Below, in pieces: positions 14,571-28,600 of a DNA stretch of 64,000 nt. Both the position numbers and the translations under genes were made by a program. Every line of letters starts with the position of its first letter. Positions within the stretch are counted from its first letter, which is position 1. The notes beneath the pieces were generated by a model, which was given only the letters and a program-made list of their open reading frames with translations, ran no database searches and was not told the DNA's origin. Source of the stretch: Rachycentron canadum (Eukaryota > Chordata > Actinopteri > Carangiformes > Rachycentridae). The stretch lies in contig CM076660.1 of the NCBI GenBank assembly GCA_038496675.1, positions 18,566,396 to 18,630,395 of the forward strand, given 5' to 3'.

Positions 14571-15344
14571 TTAAGCGTCTAAGAAAATTATATTACGTGC
14601 ATTTTAGTTTCATTATAGCATTTTCATTGTGTATTGACAACAGTGCATCACAACTTAAAGCATATCTTCTTATCTTAAAATAACTGATTGGGATTTCCTG
14701 GCAGAATTATGTAATTACATCCAAATAAAATGTTTCTTGTGATCATCACCAAATTGTTACTCAAATTCACGGCCATGCTTTGCCAGTGTCCAATTGGATT
14801 GATGCAGATAAAGATTCTGTCCAAGTTGGCTTATCCATTATTTGGTCATTTGACTTTTAAGTCAATAAACTGATGTAAAATCTGATTAACTGATCTGCGG
14901 TGCTGTCTTCTTCTTCTGTCTGTGTCTACTTCCCTCATGGATAGACTCTCAAAATCAATTGGGCGGTCAGACTGGTTTTTGCCAAACCATGAACTTGTCA
15001 TCTTGTGATAACAAGATAATAAACCCTTGATCATCATAAGATATTAATGCCTGATATCGCATGATAGCAACACAATGGATTTCTTGTCTCAGAATAATGG
15101 GCTAGCAAAATTGGCCAAATATGCACAAAATTGTGATTTATCAGGAATAATTAAATAATAAGGTCATGATAACAATGTGCTGATAGTGATAGCAGGTTCC
15201 AGTCTTGTGTTTTGGTTTGAAGACGTGTGGCAATGTTTTTCTTTGCATGCATGCCTCTTCTAATGTATGACTGAAAAAAAAATGATGTACAGCTCCAACT
15301 TTCATGGTCTTCTGTCATCACTACCTCTGCACTTTTCCATTAAG

Positions 15345-15660
15345 GAATTGAAAAAAAAAAAAGGATACAATCGTTAGTTGATTAGCAGAAAAGTAATTGG
15401 AAACAATTAAAGTCATAATTTAAGTCATTTTTAAAGCAAAAATACCAAAACTTTCATGGTTATAAATGACTGCTATCAAATGAAGAGGATTTAGAAGAAC
15501 TTCCAGCTCCCTTAGTAGTCATTATATTTGTTTTCTATCATTTGGCTCCATGACTGAGGCAGGCTATTTCTTTTTCTGATATTTTAATTAAAAATTAAAA
15601 TTGATTAAGAAGTAAAAAAAAAAAAAAAAGGAGAAAAATAAGTTGCAGCCATATTTGTCA
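15345..15660 (+). repeat. Interspersed repeat, 'AATCGTTAGTTGATTA' family, copy 1
   Basis: Begins ACAATCGTTAGTTGATTAGC, continues with AAGTCATTTTTAAAGCAAAA, and ends near AAAATTGATTAAGAAGTAAA and TAAGTTGCAGCC. This arrangement is a widespread fish repeat whose two ends are near-complementary (GTTGCAGCC and GATTAAT blocks). A poly-A run interrupts the right part. Confidence 0.55.
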
Positions 15661-15997
15661 GTTTCCATCTGGAATAAGAAGACAATGATCAATGAAGACT
15701 CTCATGTTGCTGTCTTAACTTTATAAATAAAATGAGGCCACATTAGTGTAGCAGCATAATTACAAACCAACAGGTTGTGTTGCTAAAACAAAACCAAAGC
15801 AGCTCATTTAAACCCTAAAAAACAGTCATTTCATGGGTTGAGGTGAAACCCTCGATGTTTTTGCTCTTTCTGTGTTTTATTCTGTAACCACACCAAAGAA
15901 AACAAATGCAAACTTAAAAGGGATTATAAAAAGAAGTGTGAGTGGGTGAGGTACCTGCCAAGGACAGTTTAACTAACATGTGCATGTTCAAGCAAGG

Positions 15998-16003
15998 GGA
16001 TTA

Positions 16004-16048
<45 letters not shown>

Positions 16049-16099
16049 GAGAGAATGTGAGGAGGCGGGAGAGGGAGAGAGAGTGAGAGATGGGGAGAC
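15998..16099. repeat. (GA)n purine tract
   Basis: About 100 bases of nearly pure purine on the plus strand, mostly GA. It pairs in inverted sense with the CT tract at 16,381-16,445 (see findings). Confidence 0.95.
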
Positions 16100-16380
16100 A
16101 AAGCAGGAGGGAGTGCTCAGATAGTGCTGCAGTGCTGGGATAGGTCTTGAAGCAGAAACTGTGGCTGTGGCCTTTCTGGAAGGACTCCAGGGCTTGTAGT
16201 GCAGGTCTCCTTTGATAATGGGCCACAGTATGTGTAAGAGTGTTGGGCTGCAGCCAAGGTACACAGCCTTTTGGTAATAGTTAACAGAGTGGGCAAACAG
16301 TGGAAGTCAGCGGCATGAAGGTAGGTCAGGGAACTGCAGTAGACACACTGTATATACCCCACCACTCCCTCCACTGATTC

Positions 16381-16445
16381 CCCCCCTCTCTGTCTGTCTT
16401 TCTCTCTCTCTGTCTCTCTCTATTTCTCTCTCTCTCTCTCTTTCA
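16381..16445. repeat. (CT)n pyrimidine tract
   Basis: About 65 bases of nearly pure C/T on the plus strand, about 280 bases from an opposite GA tract. Confidence 0.95.
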
Positions 16446-19400
16446 GATAGCTCTTGGCTCAGCTCCTGCCTCTTAGCTTTGGACTGGAGCTTCATAAACA
16501 TGCTGTTGACTCAAACAGGACAAAATGTTGTAATGAGCACTTAACAGGACTTTCTTCATAAAATACTACAGGATGTAAACAGTCCTCAAACAGGGTCTCA
16601 AGACCTAACAACTCCATCTAACTGTGTTGAAAACCTTTTCATTCCCAGTTTCATGTGATGCAAACACTTCAGGAATTTAGAAGATAATCATAACACTGTT
16701 ATGTAGAAGCACTGACAGATCTGTAAGATCTATAGAACTGTGAGAAAACCAACATGGTCTCATTTCCACTGTCAAGTGCTGTGAATACACAGATATAGAA
16801 GGCCCTGAATTTGGGGGGGGGGGACAGTCCAGGCATGTACAAACACACGTGAGTAAAATGGAAAGAATGTACAAAAGGATTAATTGAACACCAACATTGA
16901 GAGGGTGAAGATCAAAGCCAGTGACAATGCTTCAAATTATTGCATTCCTCATTCACTACACATTTCCTCTCAGTGTTCTGCTGCTTCATTTTCATGCTGT
17001 TATATACATTCACAAAGACTTCAGGCTCTGGAAAATAAGATTTTGATTCAGTGACATGAGTGGAACATTATGTGTCATCTGTGTGTCCATGACTTTTAGT
17101 GGCTGACCATGTCACATCTCATTTGGCAGAGATCATAAATGTTATGTTGTTTCTGTTACCACAAATGTTGGCCTGTCTTGGTGATTCCTCATGCTCAGAT
17201 TAACTGGTGGTGGTGCTGTAGGTGTATGTGTGCGCGTCTTGCTTTCAAGTACCCCCGCAGTCCCAGACAGTCCAAGGACTCGAGAGTGGTAGACATGTCA
17301 TTACCCAATCCTCTGCCAACCTGCTGCTCTAATCTCAGAGTGAGCAGACCAAACACCAAACCACACACAGCTCTGCTTTAGTCTTTAGAGCTGGCTTTCA
17401 GGGCTGCTCTGGTGTAACGCTGTGCTAACCCTAACCTAGAGCCCAGAACAAAGAGCAACACCGTGCTCCACACCACTCCCCTACAGCAATCTGGGGGTTT
17501 AAATAGCAGGCTGAGGGAATGAGGCTTGGCAGCTCGAGTCGCCAATAGACCATCTCAAAGTAGAAAAGGAGCCCATATGACTCCATACAGTCCTAAAAAC
17601 ATGCCTTGTTAGCTGTCAAGTACTACTTGCTGTTTTGGAGTGGCTCCAATAGAGGAGGTTATCAGGTGAACGGCCCTGATGAAACATCACGGCCCTGTTC
17701 GCTCAAACAGAGCCTGCCTTTTGATCCACCCACCTGATTCCAGTCAACTGCTGCGCACCAAGGGCAGCTGACATTGAGGCAGCAGGGATCTGTTTTTTTC
17801 ACTCGGAGGCAGCAGGAAGCATGAAGGCTAAATGTAAACTAAATGTATTCACAAAGGTTATGTAACCCAGATGTAGATGATATTCTGCCGCCCTATCACT
17901 TCCCTACAAAGTCCCACTCTGTGGTCAAGGCTATTTGAAGAGAATAATCTGAAAGCATGCTGCTGGCATAGAAACGCCTAGATAGTAATGCATATTTTGA
18001 GTGAGTTCAACAATGAGATCATTTGTGTTTCTGTTGCTGACCAGTGTTAGCTGTTACTGTTGGCTGTACCACACTCCAGAGGGTTAAACGTGAGCAGAGT
18101 CCGTGACTGTCCAAGCCTCTCCCAGAGCACCCTAAACAGCAGTCTGTCAGCATTCTTGCTGGGTGCCAAGGTATTTACTTTGGACAAGAGAGGGAGGCAC
18201 TGTGAGGGACTGCTTCTAATTAGGAGCAGCCAGTCAGGAGGTCATGGCCAATTGGAACGGGTCTCCTAGATACGCAGACCTCTCCTCAGGGTTGTTGGAC
18301 TGTGCATCAGGCAAAGGCTAGTTCGGGTTTAGTTGTTTTTAGAGCATGCAACAAGGTCAGTCAGTGGCTGTGCTGAATAAGTTCTACCTGGGGTAGGACT
18401 AATAAACGTCTGGTGGCAGCATTGTTGTCACATGTTTAAAAGGAAGCACCCTACTGTTTGAAGTCAAGCTCTAAAATGGCCTTACAGCCTTTAGAGCCTT
18501 TGAAAACCTTTGTTATAAAGAGCATGCAGTGCCATAGAAACTTTTTGGGGCTGTGCTTCAATCCATATAACTGCCCCTTCCCCCCTTAAGCATATTTACA
18601 GTGCATTTTATTTCTCCCTGGGACAGCCCAGATTAATCTGTGACTAAATGAGTTTCCAGCTGTGACTTGCCCTCTACTATGCTTATCTAAGGATGCTCAT
18701 TGCAGCGCCTCATGCCTCCACATGTCTTGAGGATAAATTCTAATTATTTATTAATAAGACGTGATCCAAAGGGGACTTTACCACTGCCAGACCCGATCCA
18801 AACACACCCGAGGGTAATTAGACCTGATCCAAAATACATTTGACCCAATCAGACCCTAGAGACAGAGCCCTAACACCACAACACCACAGCAGTATAATGT
18901 GCTATCAATTATCACACAGCCGCCTTGGCAAAGAGCAGTCATATAATCATAATGTCCTTTGAATGAATGTAAAGTAATTTGTTTATTTGCTCCAGAGACT
19001 CATAAACAGAAAAGCGTGCTGCACCAGTGATAAAACCAAATTAACCAAACAACTTTCCAACTCAAACCCCCCCAAAAACTGGTTATTTAATAGCACAGAC
19101 ACAGATCTGAACCCTGTAGTAGTAGATCAAGGTCCTACCCAAGCCAGATCAGACTAAGTATCATTTGCCCCTGGTTCTATAGTGTCTCTCAGTTCCTCAG
19201 AAACACGTAGATCTATACTGCTCATACCAGCTAAGTGCCTGAACAACTCTATTCAGCAAGTTGGATTTATGTGACTTGGATCTGTACACCTGTGCTGTAC
19301 TGCAATGTTCACTCCAATAAGTGAGTCAGGTTGAGAAGTGGTACTGATGGCAGTGGACAGTGGCCATGTGACACGGATTCAAACTCTCTCAGTAAGACAC

Positions 19401-20936
19401 ACTTTTTCTCTGCAGCCCTAAGTGAGCACTTTCAAAAAAGACTCCCTGAAGGGAAAGAGGAAAACTCTCCCTGCAGGTGAACAGAGACGAACACATCAGT
19501 TACACATACTTGTCTGACAGATATACTAACCCTTTGTCTAATTCAAAAGCATCCACTTTTCATTTAGTCCAACTGAGAGAGCAGCCATCTATCATGCTGG
19601 CAGGCATGTGACTGGATGTATGATGATCAGTCATGTTCACAGAGAACAATCATTCACCTCCGGCTCACACAGTAGTCATTAAGGGCAGGCAAGCAGCTAC
19701 AAAGGGCGAAAACACTGTCTTAATTCAGGCCAGGAAAGAAAATTAAAAGTATTTTTCCATTTACATTGTTTTATTTTGTGATACACGGCCTGTTCAATCC
19801 ATGTTTGTCTATTCTCCTGGAAAGTTACAGCTCACTGCGTGCCTCAGGCCATCTTAGATCAGGAAGGCAGCAACAACTAACATGCTAATACTGTTACCAA
19901 TTTCCTATGAAGTGCTGGCTGTTATCACAAGCTACATTGTTATCATTGGGGGACTTTGGCATTACAGCACAAAGGAAATGATGCAAGCTCGTAATTTCAT
20001 TTCATTGATCTAAGCCTCACTGTTTACAGTCTCCTCCCACTGCTGCTAGTTCACATTGAAACAGTCAAATGGAGAAATAAAGGATGGAGCAGTCACAGGA
20101 GACACAATGTATCCGACACTGAAGCTGACACTGTAGTGTTCTTCAAAAACATTCTTCAAAAATTCTCACAAAGTAGCTGCTCAACAACTGTTTGCTGCCT
20201 GCAATATTTTTGAGACGTGTAGTATTAAACTGCTATAGGCACCTTGTCTTCTTACTATCCCAATACTGGCTAACAGCAGCTTATTTTGGCAGATATTTTT
20301 CATAGACAGCCAAGAGTTCAGCAAATATTTGGGAACAAGAATTTCATACATTGACATTTATTGAGCAGGGTGTTAGTGCTACTTGTTAACTACCACATAT
20401 ATGATGTTGAGTAGACACGTCTACCTGGCTTCAATAATGCACCAGCTAATATGGTGGGTGGCATCTGGCCTTCACAAGAGTGACAATGTGTATTACAGCA
20501 CTGCAACACCATTAACACCAACATTTTAACAATTTTCACACCACTTCTTTCACTCTTGGCAGTGAGATTGATTCAGACTTCACTGTATACGTTATCAGAG
20601 AGCATATACCATTAGATTTAACATTTGTGTTAAGCTTCACATAAACTCTGCAAAAAACAGGGAAGTATGAGGACCATTATCACAACTAACACTGAGGCCT
20701 TTCTGAGAAGAGGGCAAAAAAAGTCAGAAGGGGACATGCTGTTTGTTGTTTGGAAGTGACCATGTGACTTTTGGAGACATAAAGAATTTTTTTGTCAGTC
20801 GTGTTATCTCCCTGGTTCTGGAGTTACAATATGGCTTTTGTAGTCATGCAGCACTGAAAGATCTAAGTCACTTTGATCCCGCTTAATAGAGTTTGGTAAA
20901 TGATCTCAGTATGGGAGCTCCGCCTCCTGTGCAGGC

Positions 20937-20948
20937 GCACGCACGCAC

Positions 20949-20982
<34 letters not shown>
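20937..20982. repeat. (CA)n microsatellite
   Basis: GCACGCACACACGCACAC grading into a pure CA run; simple repeat. Confidence 0.95.
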
Positions 20983-20983
<1 letters not shown>

Positions 20984-22169
20984 GGCTCACTCATGCTTGT
21001 ACACACATACATAAAGAATCAGACCGTCACACAGGTGAAAGCTCTTCTTCTTGCGGATCGTTGAGCCAAGCGTTCAAGCAGAAAAGTAGAAAATTTGCTT
21101 CCACTCAGAAGACTGCTCTGTGCTCACTGCCAATTCCACCTTTTAACAATATCACTGTGCAGCTGTGACACAAAGTATGTGTCATAAACACAAAACGTTT
21201 TCAGCCTGACACATAGGAACCAAACAACTTATGGCCATTTATAGCGGATGAAATTACATTGCTGGGAGGTGCTGCTACTGCTGCATTTGCCAATGCGGCA
21301 AGCACAAAGCCATACAAAAAAACATGTCTGAGAGAGTGACTGAAGGAGCCACAGGGAGCCGGAGAGAGGGAGGGAGTTTGTCAGAGAGCATTTATCTGTG
21401 GTATGGTGATGACTCTTTTCCTCCAACCTCTCAGCAAACTAAGCGCTTCCTGCCTTTTGAGTGCATGGAGCCATTTTTGTCCTTGAAACTAAAGCACATG
21501 CAATGAATTACAACCATTTTAAAGACCTATCAAGAAACAAGAGGAGAGGAGGTGAGGAGGAAGAATTTGAGGCTTTGCTCCCAGGAGAAAGAGGAGCAAG
21601 AACAGAGAAATGAAAAACTGCAGAGAAGCATCTGAGCCTTTGATGTTAGAGGGAGCAGAAAAGTCTGTTCCTGCCACTACAGGCAGAGCACAAGTTAATA
21701 GTGACTGACTGCACGATAAAGTCAACACTTACACTATCTGTGAAGGCATTTGGCTGAAATGAACAGAACTGTGAGCAAGCACAAATGATGTTCAAAATGA
21801 GTGTGGAGTTCAATTCAAGCCCACATCTGAAACTGTATATGTAAACAAAGCACAGAGGAGCCACATCAACCTTCAACAAAATGAACTCAATCTGTGAAAA
21901 GGTTGAAACCAGGCGGTTACTTTCTAAAGGAATAATTTGTGTTGTTCTCTCAACTCTTTTTTTGGCTTTTTTTATTCAGTCAAAACCAATATTCGGGACA
22001 TGCATTCTTATTAAGCTTCACCATGAATCATATAAAATCTCATGAGACAGTTGGGAGAAAAAGAAAGAGTTTCCCTTTCTCTTTTGTGATGAACATAGTA
22101 TGACAATTGAAAAAATAAAACCTCTATGAAATTGTGTGGAAAAAAGCAGAAGACTCAGGTATAAAGATG

Positions 22170-22625
22170 ATCACAGAGAGTCTACAGCCCTGCTAACAGC
22201 TCTGTGAGGCTGCTAGCATCAGCATGCTAACATGCTCACAATGACACAGCTAACACACAGCTAAGTATGTTAATAACTAGCACTAATTAGTTAACTAATT
22301 AGCACTAAATGCAAAGTAGTTTACAGCTGAGGCTGACGAACATCAGTACTAAACCAAAGTATAAAACAAATAAAAATGAATAAACCAGAGTTTGTGAAAA
22401 ATTGTATCTTGTAGTGATGATGGCCTTATATGAAAAATGAAGGGTTCACCAATATTATTTCGTTGTCAACCTCATGGTGGCACTCCGCGAAAAGTCAAGC
22501 AATCCCCAAAGCCATTCAGATACATTGTACAATGTGGAGGCACTGGCCAAAAATCATGGCAATCCATCCCATAGATGTTAACATATTTCAGTCTGGACCA
22601 AAGTGGTAGACAGACCAAGAGCCAG
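22170..22625 (-). repeat. Percomorph repeat, 'GTTAGCATGCTAA' family, copy 3 (most complete)
   Basis: Ordered landmarks on the plus strand are CTCTGTGAGGCTGCTAGCAT, CAGCATGCTAACATGCTCAC, TAATTAGCACTAAATGC, TTTACAGCTGAGGCTGA, CAACCTCATGGTGGCACTCC, CATGGCAATCCATCCCATAG and TTTCAGTCTGGACCAAAGTG. I recognise this chain as one of the most abundant percomorph repeats. Fragments also lie near 5,860 and 13,030. No protein is encoded. Confidence 0.7.
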
Positions 22626-25600
22626 GCTGCCGGCGAATGGTTGTTTAATTTTGAAGTTTACATTTGCTAAGTTTGTCTAAAACACCTAAAAGAGAAGTTA
22701 AGATTTAGTACTTAACCTGCAATTTCTCCAGTACCACGCAGTACATGTTTGTCAGTGATTTATAAAATTTGATATAAACAATGGAGGTTTCACACTCTGA
22801 AAGAAGATCTTTCTTCTCGCTTTGCTTTAATTTGGTTGTAGTACTGTTTGAAAGTGTATATTCACAACCCTGGACCTTGTCCTTGCAGGATGGGTATAAG
22901 TTGTAAAACCTTCATTAATTCATAAACTTTACTAATGGTGAAAATTTATGACAGGGTATGTTACTACTTTTTGGTCAACCTATCCCTGTGATCGTGACCT
23001 TTCACCTGGAGGAGAATGCTGAACAGACACAGCCAACTTTCCCATCAGTAACATCCAAACTCCCCTGCCATATGGTGCAATTGTCATCTGTTGCAACATG
23101 GTTCTCCGTAAATCTTTATAAATGTGGCTTTGATCCCCAGGGAAGGGATAGCTTGGCCTCCACACCCGCTATGGATCAGCAGGCTTTCCTATGTGCTCCC
23201 ACTGGATCGGTTTCAACTGGAAAGAGACAGGTGCTTCACTTGACCTGCACTGTCAGGACAAATTCAGAAAAGGTCACACAGGATACCCATCTCCCCAGGA
23301 GTACAAAAATGCCAGGGTATCCTCAACTGTTTATCATCGGACCTTTTGCATAATTGAATTCCACTGATCCTAAATGCACCCTGGCCCCCAACGGGCCCCG
23401 TCTGGCCCTATGTCAGGTATGGTGCCATCAAAGGAAAATATAGGTACTTGTGTGTGTATGTGTCTGTGTGTGCATGTCCTTTTTTAATGTCCATGCTGAC
23501 TCATTCCTGTCTATTGTGACGGATGCATGGCTACATAATGGCACAAGTTAAAAGAGCTGCACACTGCTCCTTCAATGCTCTGGTGGTTTCTCTGAGGGAC
23601 AGACAATAAAAGGGCTTAGAAGAGAGAGACAAAGCCTGTATCATTAACGTTTCATCTGAGTGTGTGTTTATGGATGTCTACAAATTTTTCCACCACTCCA
23701 TCTGAGACCAATGAAGTGCATGAATGTGAACACGAACACACACACACATATACAAACAGTGGTGTGGGAAGATAGCCCTCACTTTAATGTGAAATTTTGT
23801 AATTCTGTTTGCTTCTCCTCTGTCCGCTCTGATTCACCCTGTCTGTGTGCCGGTTCAAGGATAAGTCCAGCAGTAATGCCTTTACCATGCTGCACCGTGT
23901 GTATGTGCGTACTTAACGTGTGTATGTGTGTACTTTGCATGCTCAACATGAATGTGCTACAAAGAACATGGAAGTGCAAACACTCTTTTGCACAAATATG
24001 AGTGAATGAGTGGATGAGTGAAACAGTGATAGTGTCAGAGTGCTTACTGAAGTAGCAGAGGCCTTCCCTGGTTATTTGCATGAGGAGAGCTATGAAAAGT
24101 AGAGAAGAATGTGTTGTATAACATTCAAGAATTCCAGACCTGGTCTAATGACTTAAAAAGAAGGGGGCCGGCAGGATTAAGAGACTTGCCATGTTTCCCT
24201 TACCTGCCTCTCCCATCTTCCCCGTGCTGTTAAGATGTTAAGGACCATCACAACAGCCATCTCTTGTGGAAGAGGGTGGACAGGACAGCACTAGCCCCTG
24301 CTTCCTGTGCTGCAGGCCGTGGCTTTGTCAGATTCCTGCTCAGGAGAAACCATTAGTCCAGAGCTTGTCTGATAGCTTGGACACACGTGGGGGTCCACAC
24401 AAGGCAAGAGCCAGAGGCAACATAGAGTTGTAGTCTCACATCACTAGAGGAGGACACAATAGAAAAGCAATAGCAGGCAGGCTGAGCTGATGACCTTATG
24501 GAAATACAGAAAGATGAGCATGTCTTGACCGCAGATTTGCGTGAGATAAAGGAATGTGAATAATCTCTACATTAACAGCAATGAGCAAGTTTCTTATGTG
24601 ATGTGCTGCATTTATAAGTTGGCCACTGACCCTGAAAGTCCTCCCTTTCTACACAAACAGCACTTAATCACAGAAAAGTCAGTGTTCTTTTTAACAGATG
24701 CTGTGGCAAAGCAGCCGGAAATTGTGAGCTTATAGCGATTTCATTCATTCCTTTATTGAACTGCCAATGTCACTGAGAGCCAGATAGGATGGATGGGGAC
24801 GTGATTCTGCTGCTGTGTATGTTGAGGTCTCATATGGCGTCCATACCAGTGGACATAGCAGAGCTTTGCGTGCCAAGCATGACTATGAATGTAGGATTGT
24901 GGCAAAATTCAGAGCAGGCCCCTTCCAGTCTACTGCTGCTGTGATACTGCACTGCAAGATGAACTCAGTGAGGGAATCTGATTGCCAAATGCGGGGATTT
25001 ATTACCTGTTCTACTACTTGTTCATTAGCTAGTAAATAAGTGGAAGATTAAAGTGACAGCAAAGACTGAAGTTGATGTGAAAATATAGCACTTGGCATTA
25101 ACACTTATCCTGTATTCAGCCATTTTTCACATTGCAATTCAACCTCATTCCCATTGGTAAATATATCAAATCCTCCAAAACCTCACTAAATTAGGAGTCT
25201 TTTCAAACATAAAGAAACCCGATGCAACCCAGAAGTTTGTGTCAGATTTTCAACGATTCTCACACAACTCAGAGTGCAGACAGTTGATATGAAACAAAAA
25301 AAAAGCTCCAGGCTCCTGTCCACACTTCAGGAAAACATTCAAAATATACATGTCACATATACAAACTATACACAACAGTGACCCCATAAATGTAAAGCAG
25401 CGAGGAGCCCCAAGGAGCCCAGTACAGGATGTTATCTCATCCAGGGAGATAGGAAGTATGGACAAGAAATCTAGAGGGAGGGGGAGGAGAGGGCCCATAT
25501 GGGAAGTGCAGTGTAAACAGTCTCAGTTTTTAATCATCCCAGCGCACGTTCGGAACTGGACTCTCTTTGATGTTCTCCCTCAGCGCCCCCTCCGCCCTCC

Positions 25601-28600
25601 CATCCCTCGTTCCCAAACGGCCGCGCTGAGGGCCAGGCGGGGGAAACGTGCAGATAGTGTCCTCAGACAGTCAAGGGAGGCATTCAGTACCTTGTGGGAC
25701 ACTGAGAAGGGAGACGAAAGAATGTGAAGTGCAGAGTTAACTGGTGTTCAGTCAATTGCCTGGCCTGCCTTAATTATAGCTGATGTATTTAAGGGAGCTC
25801 TCAAAGGTCAATTCAACGTTTCAAAGTACAAAGACCCAAAAATACAGTGTGAGGAAGAAAAGAAAGTCAAGATGGCTTTAAACCAAAATAGGTGGAGCTT
25901 TCATGATGTCCTTTAATTGGCCACAATGCCTGTTGGAGGTTAAGCTCCAACTACTTCTCTCAACAGAGGACAGTTGACAAGCCTTTCAGGTTTAAAGTTA
26001 TCCCATAAGCCTTTGTACTTCTCCAAAAGTCACAATGCAAGATTCATTCTGGAAGGGAGCAACAGAGTCAAAATTCCTCTGTTTTTGTATTTGTCCAAAT
26101 AGTGCTGGTCAATGAACGTGTTCATTCAGAGGACAGGGCATACTTCCAGGGAGGTCACAGTTTAATAGATCAGAGGGAGATATGTACGCACCAAAGCAAA
26201 GTCTCATGACTTGAATACACAGATAAAGACTGAGAACTTTTTCTATACCCTGTTATGAGTTTCTTCCTTACATGCATTAGCAAATCTTGTGGTAGAATAA
26301 AGAGCTACTGCAACTTCACCTTAACTCAACCTTTACAAAATTTAATGTTGGCAAAAGGCTACAAAATGTGCATCTGTACTGTTTTACCAGCACAGTAAAT
26401 GTGAATCTTAAAAGTCAAATGACTGCTACAAAACAGAAAATTAGCTCCTAATGCTAGATGTGTCTTTCTTCAACCTCGAAATTGGGACAATTCTAAAAGA
26501 ACAGCAATAACATGACTCGGAGGAAAGATATGTTACTGAAGATCAACACGTTGCCAAAATAACAAGTAAGAACAGTAGTTTATGAAGCTTCGTTGCCATG
26601 TTTCAGTGTGGCCCAGAGTCACATCTGAGGTAGCTTCTGAAACTCCTGCTGTACTCTCACTGAACTAACTGACAGGGACACAGCCTAACACAAGCCATCA
26701 ACCAATTTGATTTTATAGTTGTGATAGCACTTTAATAGACTGGACACAGTCATAGGAGAGAATGAAGACATGGACATTGTAATGCAGAGAATCTATGGAA
26801 ATCAACCTCCTTCTCAGCCTTCATCCCCCTCATCCACTGGAAGACAAGAGCATAAAGCGGGAACTGTAAAGCAGCCTGCAGAGGCAATGAGGGCCTGTTG
26901 GAACAGGCCTAAACTGCAACAAAGAGCATCCTGCAGCACAACACCACCTCTGTGCACTGTGGGAAAAGCCTGAGAAGAGAGAGTCTGACAAAATATATAT
27001 ACCTCCCTAACCTTAGACAGAACCACAAACAAGAAAACAAAGCATGGAGAAAAACCAACACTATTGACTTTTCATCTCGCAAAAAGACAAAAGAGAAAAC
27101 AGGGAGCTTATCAGCAGAGGATTAGGCTGTCGCCATTCTGCCTATGGTTGAGATAAAAGTATTAGTTGACTGTGGCACTGGAAGATTTTACTTCACACCT
27201 TTAGGGAAATACAGGGAGATACCACTTCTGCAATATTAATCAAGCCCCATCACCCATCTGCCAGCTTAATATGTAGCTCAGCACGTTAGTATATTAGTAT
27301 GTGCAATGTTGCTGAAGCTCTTTGCTGGGACCTGGTGACATAGGGTTAATATCTTTTTATGCATTTACAGCTTGTTTATATTTTGTCCTACTGATCTGTA
27401 TAAAAAGTATGAAAGGTTTTATGGGAAAAAATGAAGAAAGCTGGAAATCCCAGAAAGATGGAAGTGTCTTTGATCTCAGCTGCACTGTTGCCTCCATAAC
27501 ATGTTGCCAACATCCCACACAGACACATTAAAGTCAAATTGTTTTAACTGGAGAGGAAAACAGCACTGGCTTTTCATTGTCCTTAATACTTGGCTTTCTC
27601 CATGGAGAGGCCATGTAAATCCTTATTAATTATGGCAAACTGTAGCATCTGGCTCGCCATTCACCAAACCTCCCACACCTGGTGAGTGAAGAGAGACAGG
27701 ATCCTACAGTACCCCACATCTGTCGTCCTGTTTCTTTGGAAACGGCAAATAAATTGACACAGCCAGGCTTTATGGCGCGGGAACCTTAATCCACTTCTGA
27801 ATCCTAAATATGCGCACTGAATAGACTGCATACTTTACACTTGCAGGGTAATGACATGCTGCTTTCTAGATGGTAAAAAAAAAGATTTTTCTTTAAATTA
27901 TCTTTGCATGGTTTTGTTGTGTTGTGTAAGCAGTCTACAACCACTCCTTAGTTTTAAAATTGTTGGAGTCATAAAGTCATTAATAGTTAATCCAAAACAA
28001 AGCTGTCATCTCAGAAAGGATTCACCTACAAACGTTGGCAACTTTAACCAAACCCATGTTTTTCAGGGGAAGTAAAAATAGACTGAAAACAAACTAACCT
28101 CAATAACACCTGTATGTCATCACTATTGTTAAAGGAATTTAGACGTTCTGTCATCACTTGCTGAGCGCTGAGTGGAAAGGGCAGTATTGTGAGCAGCATT
28201 TGGAAAGATACGGAACCCATGGTCACTACGCTATTATGTTGGCGTATAGCAACAAGTACAGGTGTTAACATCATTTGGTTTATCAGACAGTGGATGCTGT
28301 GTAAACTGTTTTTTAGGTTGAGGAAACATGTGGGGCTAACAGTCACTCCACAGAGGGATTGATGCACTGAAAGACGGGATGGTGTTCTGAAAACTTATTG
28401 TCAAATGAATGCTTTTTATGTGAATATATTCTAATGAGAGGCTCTAATGTTGAATCATTTCTGTCCATAGTCCAACAGTAATGGAGGCCCCATGGATCTC
28501 AAAAGAGGGTCCCAAAACACAACACATTGAACTTCATAGATATTTCTCAATTCTCTTTTTGGGGGCACAGTTAAATGTAGTAATCCTGGTGTAAGATGAA

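Noticed and set aside
22958..23353. 131-codon plus-strand frame
   Set aside because: No recognisable motif, and it lies inside rnf43 intron on the opposite strand; most likely chance.
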